In this document: in pieces, positions 1 through 5,961 of the stretch
Numbering within the stretch: position 1 is the first letter of the stretch
Layout: each line of letters opens with the position of its first letter
DNA from: JBLIOB01 sp047639575
GTDB taxonomy: Bacteria > Bacteroidota > Bacteroidia > Flavobacteriales_D > Parvicellaceae
Direction: 5' to 3'
Assembly: GCA_047639575.1 (NCBI GenBank)
Contig: JBLIOB010000263.1
Location: 1-6,080, forward strand
Length of the DNA stretch: 6,080 nt
The notes under the pieces: generated by a model
The model's database searches: none
Told to the model about the DNA's origin: nothing
What the model saw: only the letters and a program-made list of their open reading frames with translations
Program-made: the position numbers and the translations under genes

Positions 1-700
1 AGAATATTTTAAAAATGCAATTAGCTTATTAACTCCCCATTTTGCAAATATTTCTATTGAAGTTCAGCCAATGGAGGAAAGTGATTATGTAGCATTGAGA
101 GAAGCTGGTGTAAATACGGTACTGGTGTACCAAGAAACATATCACGAAGAGAATTATAAGCTTCATCATCCAAAAGGTCGAAAATCCAATTACAAGTTTA
201 GAGTTGAAACTCATGATAGACTGGGAAGAGCCGGAATTCATAAAATGGGGTTAGGAGTTCTGATTGGCTTGGAAGATTGGAGAGTAGACTCTGTGTTTAA
301 TGCGATGCATTTGAATTACTTGGAAAAAAAATATTGGAAATCAAAGTATACCGTATCCTTTCCACGATTACGCCCATGCGCTGGAGGAGTAGAGCTTAAA
401 TCGGTTATTTCAGATAAACAATTAGTCCAACTCATATGTGCGTATCGATTAATGAATGAAGAAGTGGAACTCTCAATGTCTACTAGAGAATCGGCCAAAT
501 TTAGAAACCATGTGGTTAAATTAGGAATTACTTCAATTTCCGCAGATTCAAAAACTGATCCTGGTGGATATTCAAACCCTGAAGTTAATTTGGAGCAATT
601 TGAAATAGATGACAAACGAACAGCCAACGAATTCGCAGAGGTCATTCGTAAGCAAGGTTATGAACCTGTTTATAAAGATTGGGATTTGAGTTTGCAGTAA
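1..700 (+). CDS. thiH: ThiH, 2-iminoacetate synthase (tyrosine lyase), 5'-truncated by window edge
   Basis: ThiH is a cytosolic radical-SAM enzyme that cleaves L-tyrosine to dehydroglycine (2-iminoacetate) and p-cresol. Dehydroglycine goes to ThiG to build the thiazole ring of thiamine. The reading frame is open from base 2, and 232 residues are visible. The family is usually about 370 residues, so roughly 140 are missing, including the radical-SAM CxxxCxxC cluster motif. Recognisable ThiH stretches are the NISIEVQP segment, GVNTVLVYQETYHEENY, the long KFRVETHDRLGRAGIHKMGLGVL-type block split over codons 65-87, the FPRLRPC segment, and the C-terminal MSTRES and KTDPGGY blocks. The first ATG at 71 is internal, because homology continues upstream of it. 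The TAA stop shares its last A with a downstream ATG (TAATG). Family identity is very clear; activity cannot be judged without the N-terminus. Confidence 0.95.
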   Translation, partial: EYFKNAISLLTPHFANISIEVQPMEESDYVALREAGVNTVLVYQETYHEENYKLHHPKGRKSNYKFRVETHDRLGRAGIHKMGLGVLIGLEDWRVDSVFNAMHLNYLEKKYWKSKYTVSFPRLRPCAGGVELKSVISDKQLVQLICAYRLMNEEVELSMSTRESAKFRNHVVKLGITSISADSKTDPGGYSNPEVNLEQFEIDDKRTANEFAEVIRKQGYEPVYKDWDLSLQ

Positions 701-735
701 TGGATATTCTAGAAGAGTTAAAACACATTAAATGA
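700..735 (+). other. 11-codon mini-ORF bridging thiH and the next gene (possible coupling peptide)
   Basis: An ATG at 700 overlaps the thiH stop as TAATG and opens a frame encoding MDILEELKHIK. It stops with a TGA that overlaps the ATG of the next gene as ATGA. The mini-ORF therefore fills the 31-nt spacer exactly, with one-junction overlaps on both sides. Such overlaps are the classic geometry for terminating ribosomes to restart on the next gene. The peptide is too short to be recognised and may simply be chance or a decayed remnant. I infer a possible translational-coupling role only. Confidence 0.3.
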
Positions 736-1640
736 CAAAATTGAAATCACAAAAAATTACTTTCAAAGGACTAGATTCAGAAGGCATAGAAGTGTTTTCA
801 TGGTTGGGAGAAGAGAATCATTATAACGAAAACGGGGCAATTACTTCTCACAAAAAGTTCAACGAAAATGGTGAAGTTTTTGAAGAAGGTGAGACAAGCT
901 ATCGTGGTGATTTAGTAATTAAAGATGTGTATCAATGCACCGATGAGGGAACTTCTACATCAAGCTTTTACACTTACGATGAACAAGGGCGTGATTTGGA
1001 AACTAGAATTGACTATGAGGGATATAGCGAGATTCAAAAATTTGCTCATAAGGACGGTTTTACTGAGATCATTATGGAGGATGAAGAGGGTGAATTGGAA
1101 AATCGTCAATTAATTTGGTATGACCATGAGAAGCGAATTGTAAAAACCGAGGTTTTCAATGAGCGAAATGAATTAGAGCAGAAACAAGAAAGGACTTACA
1201 CAGATTCAGGGAAGGAATTATCGGTTAAAACATTTGAAGGCGAATCTGATCAATGGACCGAGCAATCCTATTCTTATGATGACCACGGAAATCAAATAGG
1301 TAGTAGATATAAAAATGATACAGGTCTGGACGAAAAAGTTTTTGATAGAACTTTTGATTCACAAGACAGGGTAGTGAAGCTTGTTCAAGACGGACAGCAG
1401 CAAGTCGAGTTTGAATATGAAGGTGAAAATTATATGTCTCAATCTATTTTTAATATCGCTCAAATAAAACAATTGGCTGCTCACACCGAATTTTACACGG
1501 AAAATAAACAACCAGTTAAAACTGTTTCAACCCATAACATTCGATCCTACGCAGTTGATTCAAACGCAGTATTGAAATCGGGAGTGGCCTCTTACGAGTA
1601 TCATTTCGAAAACGAATACTACGATGGAGATGTTAAGTAA
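732..1640 (+). CDS. Hypothetical acidic protein with YD/MORN-like repeats, embedded in the thi operon
   Basis: I do not recognise this 302-residue protein and assign no function. It is highly acidic and rich in Tyr, Glu, Asp and Gly. It has a single Cys (residue 69) and no signal peptide or membrane segment, so it is probably cytosolic. Irregular repeats of the form aromatic-x-acidic-x-x-G-polar, followed by a hydrophilic strand, occur around residues 31-37 (YNENGAI), 43-50 (FNENGEVF), 80-87 (YTYDEQGR), 129-135, 155-162 (TYTDSGKE), 180-187 (YSYDDHGN) and 207-214. They resemble RHS/YD repeats or YwqK/MORN-like repeats and suggest a repeated beta-strand structure. No toxin domain or RHS core motif is present. 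The start ATG overlaps the mini-ORF stop, and the 3' end overlaps the thiF-like gene by 17 nt, so it should be co-transcribed and coupled with thiH and thiF. It is not a known thiamine gene. Confidence 0.85.
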   Translation: MTKLKSQKITFKGLDSEGIEVFSWLGEENHYNENGAITSHKKFNENGEVFEEGETSYRGDLVIKDVYQCTDEGTSTSSFYTYDEQGRDLETRIDYEGYSEIQKFAHKDGFTEIIMEDEEGELENRQLIWYDHEKRIVKTEVFNERNELEQKQERTYTDSGKELSVKTFEGESDQWTEQSYSYDDHGNQIGSRYKNDTGLDEKVFDRTFDSQDRVVKLVQDGQQQVEFEYEGENYMSQSIFNIAQIKQLAAHTEFYTENKQPVKTVSTHNIRSYAVDSNAVLKSGVASYEYHFENEYYDGDVK

Positions 1641-2724
1641 TCCAGAAAAAGCAAGATATAATCGTCACCTCATATTAGCTGAATTTGGCGAGAAGGCTCA
1701 GGAAAAATTAAAAGCGGCAAAAGTATTGGTAATTGGTGCTGGAGGCCTTGGCGCCCCAGTATTACAATACCTGACAGCAGCAGGAGTTGGAACCATAGGA
1801 ATAATTGATGGTGACTCGGTGGATGAATCGAACCTACAGCGCCAAGTCGTATTTGCAGAAAACGACATTGGAAAAATGAAGGCGGATGCTGCCAAATCGA
1901 ACTTGCAAGCCCAAAATAGTTTAGTTAATTTTCGAAGCCATGCCTTTTACCTTTCAACTGAAAATGCCCTTCAAATAATTGGAGAATATGACCTAATTGT
2001 TGACGGATCCGACAATTTTCAAACGAGGTATTTAGTCAGTGACGCTTGTGTTATTTTGAAAAAACCGCTCGTGTTCGGGTCTATATTTAAGTTTGAAGGA
2101 CAAGTAAGCCTCTTCAATTGGAATGAAGGGCCTACGTACAGATGTTTGTATCCAAGGCCTCCTGGGCCAAACGAAGTTCCTAATTGCTCAGATGTTGGAG
2201 TGTTAGGTGTATTACCTGCTGTCGTAGGTTCAATAATGACGAATGAAGTAATTAAAGTTATTGCTGAAATAGGTGAGAATTTATCAGGCAGATTACTGCT
2301 TTATAATGCCCTTGAATTGACTTTTAAGGAATTAAAATTTAATAAAAACACGACCGATATCGATGAGTTGCTTTCTAATTACGATGTATTCTGTGGGGTT
2401 GTTGAAACGCCAAATTCGATCAATGTTCACGAGTTAAAATTATGGATGGACGAGAAAAGAAAATTCCAATTAATAGATGTAAGGGAAATGCCTGAATTAG
2501 CTATATGCAAATTGGAATCAGATCATTTACCATTGAGTGATTTAGGCCATCAATTTGAAATTGTGAAGGATGACAGACCTGTGGTTATATACTGTCATCA
2601 TGGAATGAGAAGCCAATCAGCTATTAATTTTCTTGGTGATAAGGGATGTAAAAACTTGATAAACTTAGAAGGCGGAATTCATGCTTGGGCTGCTGAAATT
2701 GACCCAACAATAAGAATTTATTAA
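1624..2724 (+). CDS. thiF: ThiF/MoeB/HesA-family adenylyltransferase fused to a C-terminal rhodanese domain
   Basis: This is an E1-like enzyme that should adenylate the C-terminal Gly-Gly of ThiS so that sulfur can be loaded for thiazole synthesis. Residues 11-260 are the adenylating domain: RYNRH (11-15), the nucleotide loop GAGGLG (38-43), D62/D64, N70 and R73 (NLQRQ), K84/K86, DGSDN (127-131), and NCSDVGVLG with the candidate sulfur-carrying Cys188. Residues about 266-366 are a rhodanese domain with IDVRE (284-288) and the active loop CHHGMRS, catalytic Cys324, so the persulfide donor may be built in. The zinc site seen in E. coli ThiF/MoeB looks absent: the first CxxC reads TYRC (171-174), and no CxxC pair follows near residues 240-250. 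The start ATG at 1624 lies inside the previous gene; an ATG at 1630 is an alternative. MoeB-like function on another sulfur carrier is possible, but the operon favours ThiF. Confidence 0.9.
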   Translation: MEMLSNPEKARYNRHLILAEFGEKAQEKLKAAKVLVIGAGGLGAPVLQYLTAAGVGTIGIIDGDSVDESNLQRQVVFAENDIGKMKADAAKSNLQAQNSLVNFRSHAFYLSTENALQIIGEYDLIVDGSDNFQTRYLVSDACVILKKPLVFGSIFKFEGQVSLFNWNEGPTYRCLYPRPPGPNEVPNCSDVGVLGVLPAVVGSIMTNEVIKVIAEIGENLSGRLLLYNALELTFKELKFNKNTTDIDELLSNYDVFCGVVETPNSINVHELKLWMDEKRKFQLIDVREMPELAICKLESDHLPLSDLGHQFEIVKDDRPVVIYCHHGMRSQSAINFLGDKGCKNLINLEGGIHAWAAEIDPTIRIY

Positions 2725-2728
2725 TTCT
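2713..2728. other. Short AT-rich inverted repeat over two convergent stop codons
   Basis: AGAATT (2713-2718) and AATTCT (2723-2728) are perfect 6-bp complements around a TATT loop. The stops of the + strand thiF-like gene (2722-2724) and the - strand ThiE/TenI gene (2721-2723) lie inside. The hairpin is weak and AT-only apart from one G-C pair, with no T-tract on either side, so it is a poor intrinsic terminator. I see no other terminator between these two convergent transcription units. Confidence 0.25.
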
Positions 2729-3365
2729 CTAGAATCGACTTAGCTTCTATTTCTTTCAATTTTAACTTGACTTCCAGAAATGCCTCCAATGGGTTTTTTT
2801 TAGATTCCCATACATATCCTAAAAGAGCGATTCCATCAAACCCGGTTTTCACCGCCAATTCAATATTCGAGGGGTTTAATCCACCTAAAGCATACACAGT
2901 CTGACGAGTTTTGTCGAGCACTTCTTTCGTCTTCGTTAGGCTAAATTTACTTTTATAGTCTTCTTTTGAAATACTGTCAAAAACGGGGCTTAAAAATACA
3001 TAGTCGTATTTGCGGATGTCCTCCTGTATACTTGATAGCGCATGACAAGATTTGGTAAACTTCATTTTGCGATGAGCCAATCGAGTAATACCAAATTTGG
3101 CTTTACCATTGAGCCCTTTTTTACGATGCGTTCTTGAATAATGAATTCCTTTTAACTTAAGAATCGCTGCTAATTCATGATGGGAGTGAATAATAACGCG
3201 ACTTCTATATTCCTTGGGGATTGCTGAAATATACTCTTCAAGCTCCTTCGTTCCGAATCGAGGTTTTCTGAGGTGGAAAGTCTCAAGTCCGTTTTCGAAC
3301 ATCTGAATGACGAATGGTATTTCGCTGGTAGTTTTTTCCTTAGAAGAAAAGACGACTAGTTTCAT
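2721..3365 (-). CDS. Divergent ThiE/TenI-family protein (thiamine phosphate synthase or thiazole tautomerase-like)
   Basis: This 214-residue TIM-barrel protein belongs to the family that includes ThiE, which joins HMP-PP with thiazole phosphate, and TenI, which aromatises the thiazole tautomer. Visible family blocks are FHLRKP (30-35), RVIIHSH (56-62) followed by GIHYS (73-77), KSCH (105-108), YVFLSPVFDS (122-131) and ALGGL (159-163). Where typical ThiE proteins have an Asp-containing NDR segment and the magnesium-binding HLGQ-DD motif, this protein has HSHHE and YSRTHRKK. Key ThiE metal and substrate residues therefore appear replaced. His108 lines up with the His of the SVHS-type motif needed in Bacillus TenI. 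I therefore lean to a TenI-like or specialised role, though automatic annotation would probably say thiamine phosphate synthase. It overlaps the upstream GGGP synthase gene by ATGA and meets the thi operon tail to tail. Confidence 0.8.
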   Translation of the reverse strand: MKLVVFSSKEKTTSEIPFVIQMFENGLETFHLRKPRFGTKELEEYISAIPKEYRSRVIIHSHHELAAILKLKGIHYSRTHRKKGLNGKAKFGITRLAHRKMKFTKSCHALSSIQEDIRKYDYVFLSPVFDSISKEDYKSKFSLTKTKEVLDKTRQTVYALGGLNPSNIELAVKTGFDGIALLGYVWESKKNPLEAFLEVKLKLKEIEAKSILEN

Positions 3366-4078
3366 ACCTGTTCTTTAGTTGTCACAAATTCGTTCAACAG
3401 GCCAAGATTTTTTTCTATTGCAGTACCAATTACAACTAAGTTAGCACCGGCTTCCCATTTTGCTTGGACTTCCTTTACAGATTTAATTCCCCCGCCCACA
3501 ACCAAAGGGATTTTTGTGCTGTCTGCCACTGATTTAATCATGTCATTAGAAATCGAATTCAAAGCTCCACTGCCTGCATCCATATAGATTTGTTGCATTC
3601 CTAATTGTTGTCCGGCTAAAGCAGTACTTGCCGCAATCCCATATTTTTCGGCTGGAATAGGTTGAGTATTACTCATATAAGCAGCGGCAGTAATATTCCC
3701 GCCATCAATTAACATGTATCCAGTAGGAATGATCTCGATGTCTGAACGAGCAATTAAGGGTGCGGCAATTACATGCTGACCAATTAAAAACTCTGGGTTT
3801 CTTCCTGAAATCAATGACAAAAGGAATATTCCATCCGCTTTTGATGATACTTGAAGCCCGTTGCCTGGGAAAATAAAGACAGGGATAGTAAGTTGCTCCT
3901 TCAAATAAATGATAGTTCTTTCGAACAAATCATTGGTTATGAGGCTCCCACCTACCAATACGAAGTCTGGATTAGCTAATTTGAGTGCATCCACTAATTC
4001 GGACATTTGGTCCACAGAGGACCATTTATCTGGGTCCACTAAGATGGCAAGCTTACGGTCTGACTTTAAAAGTTTCAT
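3362..4078 (-). CDS. Geranylgeranylglyceryl/heptaprenylglyceryl phosphate synthase family protein
   Basis: Enzymes of this (beta/alpha)8-barrel family link a polyprenyl diphosphate to sn-glycerol-1-phosphate by an ether bond. This is the first step of archaeal-type lipids, and it also occurs in bacteria (PcrB in Firmicutes, the GGGP synthase group II type in Bacteroidota). The 238 residues match the family's usual length of about 230-250. Visible motifs are LVDPDK (13-18, Mg/diphosphate site), the VLVGGS segment (40-45), FPGN (70-73), SGRN (91-94), YMDAGSGA (165-172), LVVGGGI (192-198) and IGTAIEKN (217-224). The last three are the phosphate-binding loops. The prenyl chain length used cannot be read from the sequence, and the physiological role in Bacteroidota is not well settled. 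It lies 14 nt downstream of the phosphopantetheinyl transferase and overlaps the ThiE/TenI gene, so one operon is likely. Confidence 0.93.
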   Translation of the reverse strand: MKLLKSDRKLAILVDPDKWSSVDQMSELVDALKLANPDFVLVGGSLITNDLFERTIIYLKEQLTIPVFIFPGNGLQVSSKADGIFLLSLISGRNPEFLIGQHVIAAPLIARSDIEIIPTGYMLIDGGNITAAAYMSNTQPIPAEKYGIAASTALAGQQLGMQQIYMDAGSGALNSISNDMIKSVADSTKIPLVVGGGIKSVKEVQAKWEAGANLVVIGTAIEKNLGLLNEFVTTKEQV

Positions 4079-4092
4079 TTGTAGGGTAAAAT

Positions 4093-4719
4093 TTAATCAA
4101 ATACCGTATAAACTAATGTATAATCCTCAATTAATTCATGTTGTATTCGATGAACACCTTCATATAAATGATGATTAAGCTTTACATCGAAACGAGCATC
4201 ATCATTAATTACCCTCCGAACTTCCATATGTTCCTTAAAAAATACGTTTCGATCTCCATGGATTTTGTAGATAGTTTCTTTAGCGCACCAGATTAAAGTA
4301 AGATCATTTAGGTCATCATACTTGAAAGTGCTTTTTTCATGATCGTTAATGAACCGATCTTTAATTCTGAAAATATTGTCTTGTTTTTTCTGAATATCTA
4401 GTCCAATAAAAGGGGATGAACTGATTAAAACTGCAACAAAATCATGACTATGAGAGATGGAAAGATGAAGATTTACTGAATTTAAAAAGGGTTTTCCCTC
4501 TGAATTGTATCGAATTTTGGACTCAGGGGCAATTAAGTTGCATAAAATTCGTGTTGAGAGAAAATGAATTTTTCTTTTTTCGTTGGAAAATGAAGCTAAT
4601 TTTGCCCGTTCAGAATCACCTATATGTACAAGGGGTAGGAGGGTCTCGAGCGATTCGGAACATTTCCAAATTGCCAATGTAGTTCCGTTACTAATTTTCT
4701 TCTTTGTAAATAGTGGCAC
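4093..4719 (-). CDS. 4'-phosphopantetheinyl transferase (Sfp-type superfamily)
   Basis: The enzyme transfers the phosphopantetheine arm from CoA to a Ser of acyl or peptidyl carrier proteins in the cytosol. Motifs, numbered from the GTG start: GKPFL (75-79), LSISHS (86-91), GLDIQ (106-110) and WCAKE (144-148), with Mg ligands D108 and E148. The usual third acidic residue of the DxE pair is Gln110 here; other superfamily members also deviate at this position. I choose GTG at 4719-4717 (208 residues), because the protein then begins MPLF, like many Bacteroidota relatives, and because a possible promoter box at 4743-4750 would place transcription start at about 4737. The frame is also open to a TTG at 4740 (215 residues), and there is no in-frame ATG before the upstream stop. 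It is first in a likely operon with the GGGP synthase. The carrier protein it serves is not in the window. Confidence 0.9.
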   Translation of the reverse strand: MPLFTKKKISNGTTLAIWKCSESLETLLPLVHIGDSERAKLASFSNEKRKIHFLSTRILCNLIAPESKIRYNSEGKPFLNSVNLHLSISHSHDFVAVLISSSPFIGLDIQKKQDNIFRIKDRFINDHEKSTFKYDDLNDLTLIWCAKETIYKIHGDRNVFFKEHMEVRRVINDDARFDVKLNHHLYEGVHRIQHELIEDYTLVYTVFD

Positions 4720-4742
4720 TTCTTTTGTGTTCCGTATCAATA

Positions 4743-4774
4743 CGAATGTATATTTTTTTAATTTAGTAAGCCAA
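4743..4774 (-). promoter_or_regulatory. Possible Bacteroidota-type promoter for the phosphopantetheinyl transferase operon
   Basis: Read on the minus strand, TTG at 4774-4772 is followed 21 nt later by TACATTCG (4750-4743). This is one mismatch from the Bacteroidota -7 consensus TAnnTTTG. Transcription would start near 4737, about 18 nt before the GTG start and after the alternative TTG codon. The AT-rich spacer fits, but a one-mismatch box in AT-rich DNA is weak evidence. Confidence 0.35.
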
Positions 4775-4787
4775 TTTAGAAGCCAGT

Positions 4788-5801
4788 ATGAAAAGCATTA
4801 CCCTCAAGTCCACATTTCTATTAGCGTTGATATTAACCTCGGTTTATTCTTGGACCCAAGAATTATACCCAGTTAGAAAAAGCGGGAAATATGGATATAT
4901 TGATAAATCTGGGAATCTTAAAATTCAGCCAAAGTTTGAAAATGCGTTTGCTTTTAATGAAGGTGTTGCCAAAGTGAAATTGAATAAGAATGTTGGGTAC
5001 ATTAATTCTACTGGCAAAGTAGTTGTAGCTGCTATGTATGTAAAAGGTACTGAATTTAATGAAGGTTTTGCGGCAGTAAGAGATATAGACGGGAATTGGT
5101 CATATATTGATAAATCAGGAGCGACTAAATTTAAAGTGGATTGCTCTCATGCCTATCATATGAGCGAAGGTTTGGCGAGGTTCCAAAAAATGGGCAAGCT
5201 AGGTTATGTGGACAAAACTGGTAAAGTAGTAGTACAGGCTAAGTTCGATAGAGCTTTCGATTTTCATGACGGTGTTGCTCGAGTTAAAAAAGGAACTAAG
5301 TGGGGATTTATTGATACTAAAGGTGTTTTTGTGATCCAGCCTAAATTCGATATGGTATGGGATTTTCATGAAGGTATGGCCAATTTTAGACAAGGAGATG
5401 AAAAAACCGGTAAATGGGGATATATCAATAAAAGTGGAAAAACAGTAATCACTGCACAATTTGATAAAGCATTCTTTTTCTCCGAAGGAAGAGCACTAAT
5501 AAGAAAAGGAGATTTTAAAACTGGGAAATTTGGTTTTATTGATAAAACAGGAAAAATAGTTGTCCAAACTATATTTGATGGAGCTTACGACTTCAATAAT
5601 GGTTTGGCTTGTGTAGCTAAAGGAAAAGGGAGAGAAGCAAAATGGGGTTATATCGATAAGGCAGGGAAAGTTGTAATAGCGCGACAATTTTCTAAATCCG
5701 CAGACTTTGAAAATGGCCTAGCTTTAGTACGAATTGGAGATTTTTCAACAGGTACAAAAGGATACATTAACACTACTGGTAAATTCGTTTACAAGGAGTA
5801 A
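4788..5801 (+). CDS. WG-repeat-containing exported protein
   Basis: This 337-residue protein begins with a signal peptide: Lys2 and Lys7, a hydrophobic core at about residues 9-20, and likely cleavage near residues 21-24. The rest is built from nine WG (KWG) repeats with the core [KN]-[WYFL]-G-[YF]-[IV]-[DN]-K-[ST]-G. They start near residues 34, 68, 103, 137, 171, 209, 247, 285 and 324. Each is followed by an I/V-Q-PKFD strand and an F-x-EG-x-A strand. Spacing is about 34-35 residues in the first half and about 38 in the second, where an extra GDxKTGK-like loop appears. WG repeats are thought to form beta-rich repeat folds used in binding; no enzymatic motif is visible. No sorting tail such as a type IX secretion CTD is evident, so it is probably periplasmic or released. 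It stands alone between a divergent operon and a terminator. Its substrate or partner is unknown. Confidence 0.92.
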   Translation: MKSITLKSTFLLALILTSVYSWTQELYPVRKSGKYGYIDKSGNLKIQPKFENAFAFNEGVAKVKLNKNVGYINSTGKVVVAAMYVKGTEFNEGFAAVRDIDGNWSYIDKSGATKFKVDCSHAYHMSEGLARFQKMGKLGYVDKTGKVVVQAKFDRAFDFHDGVARVKKGTKWGFIDTKGVFVIQPKFDMVWDFHEGMANFRQGDEKTGKWGYINKSGKTVITAQFDKAFFFSEGRALIRKGDFKTGKFGFIDKTGKIVVQTIFDGAYDFNNGLACVAKGKGREAKWGYIDKAGKVVIARQFSKSADFENGLALVRIGDFSTGTKGYINTTGKFVYKE

Positions 5802-5824
5802 GAAATCCATTCATAAATTTACTT

Positions 5825-5858
5825 AAGGGCCTTTCACTTAGTGGAAGGCCCTTTTTTT
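5825..5858 (+). terminator. Intrinsic terminator after the WG-repeat gene
   Basis: The left arm 5825-5837 and right arm 5841-5853 form a 13-bp stem with one G-T wobble and a TTA triloop. A GGGCC/GGCCC core sits at its base, and seven T's follow at 5852-5858. It begins 24 nt after the stop codon of the WG-repeat gene. The stem also pairs on the other strand, but the T-tract favours + strand termination. Confidence 0.93.
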
Positions 5859-5866
5859 GTATTTCG

Positions 5867-5897
5867 TTGCGTAAGAATAAGGTATGTTGTACTTTTG
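5867..5897 (+). promoter_or_regulatory. Bacteroidota-type promoter for ahcY
   Basis: TTG at 5867-5869 (-33 element) and TACTTTTG at 5890-5897 are separated by 20 nt. The second is an exact match to the Bacteroidota -7 consensus TAnnTTTG. Both lie just after the terminator of the preceding gene and upstream of ahcY. Predicted transcription start is near 5902-5905, which gives a leader of about 70 nt. Confidence 0.75.
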
Positions 5898-5923
5898 CAT
5901 CGCCTTAGCTCGCTACGGCTGTT

Positions 5924-5961
5924 CTGATTCGCCCGTGGCGAATTAGTCCTTATTTTTTTTT
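5924..5961 (+). promoter_or_regulatory. Terminator-like hairpin with T-tract in the ahcY leader (candidate attenuator)
   Basis: Left arm 5924-5933 and right arm 5937-5946 pair over 10 bp (one G-T wobble) around a CGT triloop. The core ATTCGCC/GGCGAAT is perfect. The sequence TCCTTA then separates the stem from nine T's at 5953-5961, and ahcY starts 11 nt later. The 6-nt gap makes it a less than ideal intrinsic terminator, so it could instead be an attenuator, an mRNA-stabilising hairpin or an intergenic repeat. The TCGCC at 5900-5904 could compete for GGCGA in the right arm. This is inference from base pairing only. Confidence 0.5.

Noticed and set aside
316..645. 109-codon open frame on the minus strand inside thiH
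   Set aside because: It lies wholly antisense to a strongly conserved gene and has no recognisable domain; it is a shadow of thiH codons.
1..700. thiH frame as a complete small gene starting at ATG 71
   Set aside because: Clear ThiH homology continues in frame upstream to the window edge, so the gene is only cut by the window.
925..1113. 62-codon + strand frame inside the hypothetical repeat protein
   Set aside because: Out of frame with a longer ORF that overlaps neatly with both neighbours; no family resemblance.
732..1640. RHS/polymorphic toxin or immunity gene
   Set aside because: YD-like sequence is loose. There is no RHS core motif, toxin tip, signal peptide or adjacent secretion gene.
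4759..4766. TAATTTAG as -7 box for the WG-repeat gene
   Set aside because: One mismatch to the consensus and no TTG at the right distance upstream; too weak in AT-rich DNA.
4583..4876. 97-codon + strand frame crossing the divergent intergenic region
   Set aside because: Overlaps the PPTase antisense and the signal-peptide region of the WG-repeat gene out of frame; no domain.
4884..5792. CRISPR array or tandem DNA repeat
   Set aside because: The periodicity is at protein level (about 102-117 nt), diverged in nucleotides, and lies within one intact WG-repeat ORF.
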